Positions 1 to 12,400 of a stretch of DNA of 64,000 nucleotides are shown piece by piece; position 1 is the stretch's first letter, and each line of letters starts with the position of its first letter. The stretch is from an uncultured Pseudoflavonifractor sp. (lineage in GTDB: Bacteria > Bacillota > Clostridia > Oscillospirales > Oscillospiraceae). The notes beneath the pieces are model-generated. The model did no database searches and had not been told where the DNA came from. It saw only the letters and a list, made by a program, of their open reading frames with translations. The translations under genes and the position numbers were made by a program. The DNA lies in contig CANEAY010000002.1 of assembly GCA_947425785.1 (NCBI GenBank), positions 1 to 64,000 of the forward strand. Direction: 5' to 3'.

Positions 1-1
1 G

Positions 2-157
2 CCCACCGAGCCGCCGACGGAGACGGAGGAGCCTACCGAGCCCACCGAGCCGCCGGCGGAGACGGAAGAGCCCACCGAGCCCACCGAGCCGCCGACGGAG
101 GCGGAGGAGCCCACAGAGCCCACCGATCCCCCAACGGAGACGGAGGAGCCTACCGAC
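2..157 (+). repeat. Four tandem 39-bp coding repeats (13 aa, PTE-rich)
   Basis: Units begin at 2, 41, 80 and 119. Each is 39 bp and differs from its neighbours at only a few positions, such as GAG/GAA and ACG/GCG changes. They probably continue to the left of the window. The 39-bp period keeps the frame, so copy number can vary without breaking the gene. Confidence 0.9.
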
Positions 158-454
158 TCGAATGTGGGGCCGGATATCACTCATCCAGATATAGATGAGT
201 CCACCGATCAGGATACGGAGCCGGACGATTCGACGGATCGACCCGGTGACACAAATATAGAGACCCCCGGCGGCATCTCTCTGGCCCGCTCTTTCCGAAT
301 GCAGCGAACCAGAAAACTCCTCCGGGAGAAAGTACCCTGGACTTATGGCGGACTATCCTCAGGAGCGAGATCAAGGCCGACATTTAGGGCTTTGATCGCT
401 ATCCAGTCTCTTGAACAGCAAAATACCTCGAATATGGGAGGAAAACTATCATGA
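2..454 (+). CDS. 3' end of a Pro/Thr/Glu-rich repeat protein (5' end outside window)
   Basis: The reading frame that starts at base 2 is open to a TGA at 452-454. It opens with four 13-residue repeats of the type PTEPPTETEEPTE, then an acidic Asp/Thr-rich stretch with DSTDQDTEPDDSTD. Such low-complexity acidic Pro/Thr linkers are common in cell-wall-associated or secreted Gram-positive proteins, but no domain can be recognised. The last 50 or so residues (from about base 280) become rich in Arg and Ser and look like a wrong frame. A sister frame entered around the CTCTCT run at 277-282 gives a more protein-like ending that stops at 394-396. The true C-terminus is therefore uncertain. The stop overlaps the next ATG (ATGA), which may be chance. 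Confidence 0.55.
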   Translation, partial: PTEPPTETEEPTEPTEPPAETEEPTEPTEPPTEAEEPTEPTDPPTETEEPTDSNVGPDITHPDIDESTDQDTEPDDSTDRPGDTNIETPGGISLARSFRMQRTRKLLREKVPWTYGGLSSGARSRPTFRALIAIQSLEQQNTSNMGGKLS

Positions 455-3400
455 AGAAACTATTTAAGAGATGGCTCTCCTGGGTTCTGGTGCTTGCCCT
501 CTCCCTCAGCCTGATGCCCACCACTCTGCTGCCTGGGGCATCGGCCATTGCCAATATGGCTATCTCCAACTTTACCCTTGACGCCGAAACCGGCGACTGG
601 TCCTTTGATATAAGCGGCCAAGGAACCACAGGTACCATGGCCGTAACGTTGTTGCTGGACGCCCGGTCGGACGCGGCACTGGCCAGCAGCCTGCCCTCCT
701 ACCGTGCCACCCACGATGATATCAGTGGTGCTACCAACGGGTTAGCCCAGAAGTCGATCGCCACAGAGGCCGGTCTGCCGGATGGTGCCTATCAAGTTAT
801 CTCGAAGCCGACACAGTCACCGGGGCAGGTCTCTGGTACAAGTAATATGACCGCAGAGAAGATCAAGGATGCGTTGGTGGCTTCCGGCGGCGTCTTCTAC
901 GATGCCAACGGTGTTATTGACCTGTCCACCGTGACCAGCTTTACCGTCTCTCTGTTGGTCTATGCCATGAGTGACGCCGACATGACGGTGCGCTATCTTG
1001 AAGTGCCCATCACCGTGAAGCAGCCCAGTACACTGAAGCTGGAGCATGCCCTGACGATAAAAACAGATAGCTCAGGAGTGGTTGCGGTATCGGCCTGTGA
1101 TCCTGACCCGGGCATGGACACGGTAGCCGGTGTTGGCGGCTATCATGCCAAGCTGATAAATACTGGTGACGACGATATCAAGATCACCAAGTTGATCAGC
1201 GGGACAACGGCAGGTGCGTGGAAGTTTTATGTGGATGGTTATTCCAGCAACCTTGCGGCGGCGATGGGTACGACTGTAAGTATCATTTTGTCGGCACACG
1301 AAGAAAAAGAAATTTATTTGGTCTACAATACCACTGCTGCGAGCATTCCGGCAACTACTGTCGCGGCGGCTGGCTCCTTTACGGTGGAATACCAGCTCAA
1401 TGGTGCAGGGGAGACGCTGTCGCTTCCCGTGCCCTGGAGCTTTAAGAGAACAAATGGTATCTCCACGACGCCTGTTGTCATTCGCACGACGACGGCTGAT
1501 ATTGCTGCAGGGACAGTTGCAACTACAGCTGCGGGAGACGCAAAGGGCGAAAATAAGCACGCCACTGTAACGATTCCCGCAAGCATTGTCACTGCTGGCA
1601 CCAACAAATATCCATACCTTACTGCTAACGGCGGCAGTTTGGGTACTTTCATGGGTGCGGATGGTAGTAAATTTAATCCTGTTCCCTATTCAGATACAAC
1701 GATTCCCGCTGCACCGGTAGGAACCTCGGGAGCTCAAATTACAGGAACGGGAGATATAACATTTACTGTAAAGATAACCGCAAAGCAAGGGAATGTTGCG
1801 GTCGGTACCTACACTGCAAATCTTAATATGGTATTTCAGAAAAGCAATCCCACAGGTGCAGGTAGCGTGTATACAATTCCGATCCCTATTACTCTGATTG
1901 TTGAAGAAGCTACCGGCCCCCGGCCCTACAGCGTGCTCTTTAACTCCAATGGTGTGACTGCCAGCAATATGCCCAGCAACACCTCTGTCACGCCTTCTAC
2001 CGTCGGTGGTTCGGTCAGCATGAACGACCCCGGCTCTCCCAGCGCTGCTGGACACACCTTCCTGGGCTGGTCTACCAGCCCCACTGGCTCCGTGGTCACC
2101 TGGCCCCAGAGTATTAACAGCAGTCGTACTTACTATGCCATTTGGAAGGCGGACACCTACACCGTCAGCTACGACGCCAACGGTCATGGTACCGCCCCCG
2201 CCTCCCACACCAACCTGGAGGCCGGCACCAACTTCACTGTGGGCAATGGCGCCACTATGAGCGAGGCTGGCTGGACTTTCGTGGCTTGGGAGTACCCTGT
2301 CGGTACCGCCCAGAGCGGCACCACCAACATCAATACTCTGACGAACAACAGCCCCAAGGATATTACCCTGACGGCTAAGTGGAAGCAGAATCAGTATACC
2401 GTAAAGTATACTGATTCCAGCGGCATTTACGGCACCACGCCTCCCAGAGCTGACGCCACAGTGACCTACTCCCAGAGCATCGATGTCTCTGGTCTGACCC
2501 AGGCGGGTTATACCTTCGACGGCTGGTACTACAACGGCACCAAGGTAAGCAATGGCGCTACTATCAGCAGTTTGAACTCCAGCCTGGCCGACGGCGGTTC
2601 CATCACTCTGGACGCCAAGTGGAAGGCCGACGGCATCTCCCTCTCCGACCAGACCATCAACGGCAAGGAGGGAGTGGCCCTTACTGCCCAGACCTTTACG
2701 GTGGATGGCGGCGCGGTTACCGGCGTCACCTATACCTATCAGGTGAAGGATGCCAGCGGTAACTGGGTAAACAGCTATACGGTCAACGGAATTACTGTCA
2801 CCGGCGGCGCCAGTGGCCTTACGGTGAACGGTACTCCCACCGCCGGCAGCGGTGATCCCTCCAACCCCAAGGAGGATCAGTTTGAGGTGAGGGTGACCAC
2901 CAGCACCGGCCAGACTGCCACCGCCACCTATACAGTCAAGACCCCGGCTCCGCCCCAGATCATTGACGCCGGTATCACCTCCAACAATGCTGGCGGCAAT
3001 CTCCCCGGAGCCACTCTGACCATCAACACCATCACCCTGAGCTACTCTGGTGATGTGGCCAGTCCTGCCCCCGGCAGCAGTCTGGGTGGCACCAACTTTG
3101 AGGTCGCCGAGTGGCACCTGGGCGGTTCTGCCGGCGACAGCACGAACGGCCCCACCCGGGATTATGGCGCTTTGACTGCCGGAACCAACGGCGTTACCTG
3201 CGTTATTCCTAATGATGCCACCCCCACCGACTACATCTGGATCAAGCTGGTGGGTAAAGCGCCCAATGTCAGCACCAAGCCCTACTGGGTCAAGCAGAGC
3301 ATTGCCAGAGCAGAGAAGAAGGTCTATCAGGCCATTGTCTATGTGGACAATGCTGGAAACAAGATCACGGCTCCCAGTGACGGAGCTTCCTCTGTGACGG

Positions 3401-6400
3401 TCAACGCTACCAGCGGCGTGGCTCTGGGCTCCAACGAGACCGCCAACCTGACTGCCAGCGTCAACACTGGAAAGACCGACCGGTTTATCTTCAAGGGCTG
3501 GTCTGCCACCGCCAACGGCGCAAACCCGGTGACCAGCACCACCAGTGCCGCTACTGCCATGCACCTGACGGTGGCCGCCTACAGCACCGCTGCCGGTACC
3601 GCAGTGTTCACTATGCCCTCTGTGGTGCTCAGCAGCGACACTACCATCTACGCTGTTTTCGAGGTTCGGCCCCAGGCTGACCTGGATCTGGGTATCATTG
3701 TAGTCAACGCTGCCGGCACCGGTACCGTGACTCCCGATGCCGGCGCCATCACCGTCAGCCCCGACGCTACCGATCTCTTCGGCGGAGATACTTACAGCCT
3801 GTCTACAAGCACCACCAATGCCGCCAAGTATACCTTCCTGGGTTGGTCTACTAAGAGCCAGGTCAGCGATTTGATGACTTCCGGCAGTGTGAATACCACA
3901 AACGTAGTCAAGACTGGCAGCTCCGCTTTCGGCCTGCTGACGAACCTGGCTTCTCCCACTGCCGCCGGCGGTACTGCCACCTTTACCATGCCTGATCCGG
4001 CAGCGGACAAGAACCTTTATGCCATTTACCAGGCTGCTCCCATGTCCAACCTGGTACTGGGTGTGTGCATCAAGGATCTGGGCAATTCTGGGACGGTAAG
4101 CAACACAAAGCCCGCTGAGATCAGCCTGGGCGGCGGCGTCAACAATATGCTCAACGACGCCACCACCAGCGTATATACCTCCACCAGCGACACTTCTACT
4201 TACAAGTTCAAGGGTTGGGCTACCAATGCCGCAGGCACTGGTACCCTTATCACGACCACCGCTGGCGCCGGCCTTTCGAACCTCAACTATAGCGAGGTGG
4301 GCGGCGGCGGCACCTACACCATGTCCGGCGCCAATGGCAGCGACAAGACCCTCTACGCTGTCTATGAGAAGGTTGCCACCTATACCCTTACAGTGACCAA
4401 GGACACCGGCATCGCCTCTGTGGTGGTGACGGTGAACGGCGTTGCCAAGAATCCCACCAGCGGCAACCAGTATACCGGCATCAAGGCCACCGATACTGTG
4501 GTAGTCACCTCTACCGCTGCCGCCAACTATACTTGCGACGGCTTTACCCCTGCCAGCACTGAGACGGGGATCACCGTGGTGAATACCACCGCTACCTCCC
4601 ACATCTTCCAGCTTTCTGCCGACAAGACAGTCCACGCCAAGGCCAAGGGCGCGCCCAGCCTGAAGCTGACCACTACCACCTCCGGCCAGAGCGCCCAGGT
4701 AGGAAAGCTGAACAGTGATGTGGCCTATGCGGGACACCTGGACAACGTGGGTAACGCCGTATCCGGCTCGGTGTCCTACTCCCTCCATCCCAATGCGGAC
4801 GGCACCGGCAGTCAGACCGACTTTACCCTGACCCTGCCCACCGCCGCCGGCACCATTGCGGCTGGCGGAAGCACCAATATCCAGGTGAAGGTGGCCAACA
4901 ACAACCTGACTGTGGGCCCCCACACTGTCTATCTGAAGATCACAGAGACCGGCGGCAGCGGGTACAGCACCATTGTGCCCATCACCTTCACCGTAACGGC
5001 GGAGGACGCCCCCACCACCTTCAACGGCACTGTTACCGTGAAGGTGGACGGCACTGAGATCAGCGGCGCCGTCGTGAAGCTCTCCGGCGTAACGGGCACG
5101 CAGAACACCAATGCCAGCGGTGTGGCCGCCTTCAATAACCTCTCTATCAGCAACAGCTACGATGTGGAGAAGGTCACGATCAGCGGCACGGACTATGCTG
5201 TGAGCAACGTGGCGGTGAACAACTCTACGCCCAACGCTGTGGTGGAGTTTGTCACCATTACCGCCAAGCTGGATCCTGCCGCTCCTTCGCCTGCGGCGTT
5301 GACTGCCTCTGGCAGCAAGGTGACTATTGGCGTAGACACCGCTACAGTGGCAGTTACCAGTGCCAACCTGGCCACCAACACGGTCTCCAAGATCGTGCAG
5401 AAGAACGCCATGGTGAACCTGAACGCCACTCTGACCAGTGTGACAGGTTATGTCTTCGATAAGTGGACTGATACTGACGGTGACGTGTCTATCTCCGCCA
5501 GCCACAACCTGCAGGCTTCTGCGGCCAAGACCTATGTGGCTCACCTGAAGGAGGCGGAGCAGGTCTCCCTTATCTACAACGGCAACAACGCCAACGTGGA
5601 CGATCTGGCTGCCGGTACGGTCATTCCCGTACCGCCCGCCCAGACGGCTGCTCCCGGTCCCAACTTCCCGGTAAGCACCATGAAGCCCATTCTGGGCGGC
5701 TACGTGTTCAAGGGCTGGAGCGAGACGGCCACAGGCTCGGTCATCACTCTGCCCAAGACCTATGACCTTTCTGCCAACAAGACCCTCTATGCCATCTGGG
5801 AGAAGGCGGCCATCACCATCGATGACCAGACTGTCACTCCCGGCGTCTACGGCAGCGGTTATAACTATACTGTGACTGCCAGCCGGAACGACAATGTCTC
5901 CGGTCTGAAGTACACGATCACTGGCCTGCCCGGCGGCTTGGACTATGATCAGGCTACCGGCCGTATCTACGGCATCCCCTATGAGGTGGTCACCAACAAG
6001 ACCATCTCTGTCACGGTGGAGCCAGCCAATGGCACCAGCAACCGCACTGATGCCGCGTTTAAGGCTACGAAGAATCTGAGCATTACCATTGACAAGGCCC
6101 AGCCCACTGTCACCGGCATTGCCCCGGTGGGCAGCGTGGTCTCCGGCGCCGACCTGAACACCGTGGGCTGGCAGGTGACTGTCTCCGGCCCCCGGTTTAA
6201 GGCCACTAGCGCCGTGACCGGCGCCTCCACTGCCGCCGACTGGGAGACCTTCACTGATACGATTATCTATCCTGTTGGGAAGCTTGGCCCCACCGATAAG
6301 ACCAGCGGCATCGGCCAGGCTGTCCTGTCTGCCACGAATAGCAAGTTTGCCGCCAGCCCCGCCACATCTACCAGTGTGACGGCAGATTTCACGCCTCTGG

Positions 6401-9400
6401 GCAATGGTACCGATGCTACGGCAACCACTGATTTCGATACCTCTCACACCAGCAACAATGCGTTGAACAACAAGCAGAGCACGGTGTGGAAGACTGCAAC
6501 TGCCAGCAAACCCGTCAGCCATAACGGCAACGCCCCCAAGCTGGAGGTCTCTGACGACGGCACCAACTTCAATGCCAACCTGAGCTGGCTCTACGCGACC
6601 CAGAACGGCAAGAATCCCGCCCATGAGGGCTATACCATCAGCAGCAGCGGCACTGACGGCTACGTGGTGATCAACACTGGCACCACTGCCGACACAGTGG
6701 CCCCCAAGGAGTTCACCATCAAGAACAGCGGCTCCGATACCACTGGGAACCTTACCTGGAACTGGGTAAGCAACGGCGCCATTGTGGATGGTTCGTCCTA
6801 TACCTTTACTCCCGTGGCTGCGCTGCCCACCACGGCTATTGCCGCGGGCAGCACTGCTACCATCCAGCTGAAGCCTCCCGCCAACGCCCCCGCGGGCACC
6901 TATACCGGCACCTTGACGGTGTCCGGCGGCGGCAGCACTGCCACCATCAATGTCACCTTCGTGGTGGCAGCCCCCAAGACCTTTACCGCCACCATCAAGG
7001 TGGATCACCAGGCTATGAGCCAGGCTGCCCTTCTGGAGAATCGGAAGTTTACCGGCGGCACCGGCCTGAAGCTGGTACCCACCACTGGAACAACCGGCAC
7101 GGTCACTCTGGCTGACGCCACCCACTGGCTCACTGGCGCTACCGAGGGCCAGGCCAGCGGCGTGTACACTGTGGCCGGACTGGAAGCGGGGAAGACCTAT
7201 AAGCTGGTGGCCACAGGCCTGGTGGGCGGTGACTACGACACGGGTATGACCGTGACCTCCACCTCCACGGACGCCAACGTGGTCTACTATGAGATCGCCA
7301 CCGACAAGAATCCCAACGACCTGACCCTGGCGGCCCAGACCGGCGCCGGCTGGTATGTGAAGGATCAGTATGCCACCCTCACCACTCCCGCCACCGGCAC
7401 GAAGAGCGGTGCGACCTATGACTTCCAGAACTGGGAAGAGGGGACTGGCAGCAGCAAGAAGACCTACAGCGGTGCCACTACCACCTTCAAGGTGGAGAAG
7501 GGCAACGCTACCTATACTGCCATGTATACGGAGCGGGCCGCGGGCACCAGCACCGTGACCTATATGTCCAACACCCAGGCCAATGGCGATCCCACCATGA
7601 CGGTGGTCACGGTGGTCAACGGCCAGACCCATACCGTTCTGCCTGGGCCCAGCCGGGACGGCTACATCTTCACCGGCTGGAACAGCGACAAGGGTGGTGC
7701 TGCCTCCGGCACGGCCTACGCTGTGGGCGCCGTAATCTCTGCCGCCACGGTGCAGACTGATCCCGTTCTCTATGCCCAGTGGGTTCCCGCTGCCATTCAG
7801 ACCAACTGGGGCCCCGCCACAGATACGGCGGTCTACGGCAGCGCCTACCGGTATACTGTGCCCATGCCCACCACCACTGACGGCAAGGGTGTGACCCTGT
7901 CCATTTCCGGCCTGCCCGGCGGTCTGGCCTTTGACGCCGCCAGCGGCATCATCTCCGGCATCCCCTACGAGGTGGGAACCAAGACTGTCACTGTCACTGC
8001 GACCCACAACTATTGGGATGGCAGCGACAGCGACCACAGTCACCCCACCACTGGCGGTGCCCTTACCAAGGACTATGTTCTCACCCTGACGGTGGATCAG
8101 GCCCAGCCTGTGGTCACCAGCATCACTCCCGTGGGCAGCGTGATCTCCGGCGCCAATCTGAACAGCGTGGGCTGGACTGTTACCGTCCAGGGCCCCCGGT
8201 TCAAGCGGGCTACCGCTCTGGCGGCCGGTGTTGCTTCCACCACCGATGACTGGGAGACCTACACGGATACCATCACTTATAATGCCGGTTACACTGGTGC
8301 TGCCGATAAGGCCGGCGGCATCGGTCAGGCTGCCATGTCCTCCACCAGCAATAAGTTTGCCGCCGGCACCACGACCAGTGTGACGGCAGACTTCACGCCT
8401 CTGGGCAATGGTACCGATGCTACGGCATCTACTGATTTCGATACCGCTCACACCAGCAACAATGCTTTGAACAACAAGCAGAGTACGGTGTGGAAGATCG
8501 CCACTGCCACTCTGTCCATCCCCCACAGCGGCAATGCGCCGATCCTGGAGGTTTCTGACGACGGCACTAACTTCAACGCCAACCTGAGCTGGCTCTACGC
8601 GGTGAATAACGCCGCTAAGGATCCCGCCCACGAGGGCTATGGTGCGGGCAGCGGCACCGACGGTTACGTGGTGCTCGGCACTCCCGACACGGTGGCCCCC
8701 AAGAAGATCACCCTGAAGAATAATGGTACTGCCGAGACCGGCGCCCTGACCTATACCTGGGTCAGCAACGGCGCCACTGTGGGCGGCACTGCCTATACCT
8801 TCACGGACAATATTGATGCCGCGGCCAAAGCCACCATTGGGGCGGGTGCTACCCGGGAGATCATTATCACCCCGCCTGCCGGGGCCCCTGCCGGCACTTA
8901 CACCGGTACTCTGAAGATCACCGGCGCCAAGGGCGGCATCACCCTGGTCAATGTGACCTTCGTGGTAGTGGATCCTGAGGGCTATACCGTCAAGATCAAC
9001 ACCGACCACTACGAGCTGGACAACAGCCACGCGCTGAAGAACCTGACCCAGGGCGATGTTGTCCTCACCGAGCTGGATGAGAACGGCGATCCCACCAGCA
9101 CGACGATCACCATTACTACGGCCAGTACCACTGGCGGCGTTTACACCGGCACTGCGGTCTTCGGAAAGAAGTACGCGGTGACGGTAAACGGCTACCGTGT
9201 GCCCAACCTGACCATCACCACCCAGAACCCGGAGGCCACTGTGGATCTGGCCCAGGTCACCATCGCTGACGATCCTGCTGCGGGTGTCACTGCTGCCTCC
9301 ACTTTGAGCAAGGGTTATGTGGTCAAGGGTGAGAGTGTCACTGTCACCACCGGCACCGCTAACACTGCGGATAAGTATGGATTTAAGGAACTGCAGGATG

Positions 9401-12400
9401 TGACCGGCGGCAGCGCCGTGACCAAGACCACCACTGCCGGTGCCTACACTCAGGTCATTACCGATCCCACCGCCTTCAAGGCCGTCTGGGTGCAGGCTGA
9501 CGCGGAGTACACTCTGAAATTTGACGGCAACGGTTCCACCGATGTGGCCAACTTCCCTGGCCCCGACGACATGACGGTGACAGCTACCAACAACACCGTG
9601 ACCCTGCCCGGCCAGTTCAAGCTGAAGAAGGACGGCTTTGTCTTCAAGGGCTGGGGCACGACGACCACCACCAAGGTGGGCGATGCTGGCTTCTACTACG
9701 CTGGCGCTTCCTATACCGTGACCGGCGACACCACCCTCTACGCCGTGTGGGAGCCTGCCGCCAGCGGCCTGTTCCTCCAGAATAAGACCATTACCGCCTA
9801 CTATGGCGAGCCTCTGGATGGACAGAACCAGAGCATGGAGCTCTCCGGCACGCCTGTGGGCACGCCCAGCTATACCATCGTCAGCACTCTGGACGGAGAT
9901 GGTAAGCCCTACCCGCTCAACAATGCCTATTGGAATGCTGTCTTGGGCGTGGGTTCCAGCGACGCCAAGATCACCGGTACTCCTAAGCTCAGCGGCGTGG
10001 ATGCCAGCACCGCCGCTACCGGCCAGACCTATCAGTCCGGGCCTTTCGATATCCAGGTGAAGGCCACCGACGGCGGTACCAACCAGGATACTAATACGGC
10101 CACCCTTACCATCATTGTGGAGAAGGCCAAGACCAAGGTCGATCCTACTGACGGGCCTGAGTTGGCCGCCGGTGTGACTCTGAAGCCTGGCGATACCTTC
10201 GATCCCGCCACCCAGCTGGATCCCGGCAAGGTGGATGCCATCAAGCACAACGGCACAGATAAGCTCCAGCCCAATGTTCCCGGCACCTGGAGCCTGGCCG
10301 ATGGCGAGACTGGCGAGATCGGTGCTGGCCCCAAGCAGAATATTCGGCTGAAGTTTACCCCCTTCGATGAGGGCTTTGAACCTGTGGAGACCACCATTGA
10401 GGTGGATGTGGCCGCCAAGAAGATCAAGGAGACTGTTCTGAATGTTTCCTTCCCGGCCAATTCCCCCAACAACGAGCCTGACTATGTCTCCACAGTGGAA
10501 AGCGCTACGGAGAAGGAGAGCTCCATCGCCACCGCCACTAAGAATGATGTGTCCATTGTCAAGGATAAGGACAGCCATGACGTCAGCTGGACCAGCGGCG
10601 TCAACGCCGGCGGTAAGTTTGAGGCCACCGACGATAAGGTTCTCTACATGGTCATCCGGCCCAACACTACAGATAACTGGGTCTTTGTGACCGCCGCCGC
10701 TGGCGACGGCCCGGTGAAGGTCATCCTGAAGGATAAGCAGACTGGCGCCACGGTGGAGGCCACTGTCATCAGCTGCACCGAGACCGAGGCCACCATCACC
10801 TACAAGTGGGCCAAGGAGGACGTGAAGGCTACCGCCATCAAGGATCAGGTGGTCAAGCCCGTGGACAAGGCCAATCCCAACTTTACCGCCGTGCCCATCG
10901 GCGACCCCGCCGGCAGCCACACTGCCAGCAACGTCACCTGGGTCAAGGATACACTGAGCAACGTGACCTCGGCTAACTATGCCGGCAAGACTCCCATGGG
11001 CGCCACCGACACCTATACCGGCGGCGAGAAGTACGTGGCCATCATTACCGCCACTGCGGCCAGCGGCTACTACTTTGACGATGCCTCTCTGGCTGCCCTG
11101 GACGGCAGCAATGCCTACGCCCAGATCCGGGGCGACCTTGAAAACTTTACCAACGCTAAGGTTCTCAAGAAGACCGTGGTGGACGGCAAGGTCACCGAGG
11201 TGGTCATTGCCGCCGAGTTCGAGGCTGTGGAGAGCACCGTGGTCGGCCTCAACAGCGCCACTGGCCCCCTGGTCTACTACGCCAAGACCAATACCCATAC
11301 TGCAACGAATCAGACCGGCCATAACGCGGCTTATGACTTCACTCTGGACAAGAGCCAGTTCACCGTCAACAGCGTCAACAGCCTGGGCGCTGTGGCTGCC
11401 ACCACTGACTTTGCCCTCTTTGTGGACAACGGCACCACTCCCGGCGAGTATGACTCTGGCGACACGATCCTGGTCGATACCAGCGCCGGCAAGGACAAGT
11501 ACACCTTCGAGAATGTCTATGGCGCCACGGCTGACCTGACCAAGGGCACCGGGCTGGACGGCAAGCAGCTTTGGGCGGTGCGTCTGGATGCCACCGGTAA
11601 GCCCTCCGCCGGTGCGCAGAATGCCACCCGGGTGGGTACCCTCACCGTGAAGGAACTGCAGGCCAACCGCATTACCCAGGTGGGCGGCACCGTTACCCTG
11701 ACCTATACCTCCGCCAATAAGAACTTTGCCGTTCCCACCGCGCCCACGGCTGATGTGGACTTCAACCTGGGTATGCCCATGGAGAACACTGTGGCTGGCA
11801 TGACTTATGCGGTCTACAGCGCTGCCAGCGCCGGTTCCAAGACCTATTTCTATGAGATGGCCGACGCCGGTCAGCCCACCTTCGTGGCCCATGACGCCGC
11901 CTCCGGCGCTGTGGCCGCCACCGCCCTGCTCACTGAACTCACCGTAGGCGCTGAGGTGACCAGCGGCAAGACCCTTTACATGACCTATATTGACCAGAAC
12001 AACAACGTGGTCCGTACCCCTGTGGGCGTGTTCCGCATCAGCAGCAGCCTGGAGGCTGATTACACCGACGAGAACGGTTACGATCCCGAGTACGGCGACA
12101 AGCTCACCGCCCAGCCCATCGGCGGTACGCCCAAGCCCGACGGTACCTACGACTACGTGTGGGAGAAGTGGAATCCCACCGGCGGTGATGGCAGCGGCGC
12201 TTGGGAGCCCATCCCCGGCGCCACTGGTAAGGATTACATCCCCGGCAAGGACGACGTGGGGGAGAAGATCCATGTGACGATCACCGACGGTGAGGGGAAC
12301 TCCGACACGACGGATGATATCCTGGTTCAGCCCCGCTCCCTGAACTTCATTGTGGAGCCCCAGAACAAGAACGAGGATAAGAACGACAACAGCACTCATA

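Noticed and set aside
2..157. CRISPR-like repetition at the left edge
   Set aside because: The 39-bp units are contiguous, with no spacers, and keep one reading frame coding for a PTE-rich peptide.
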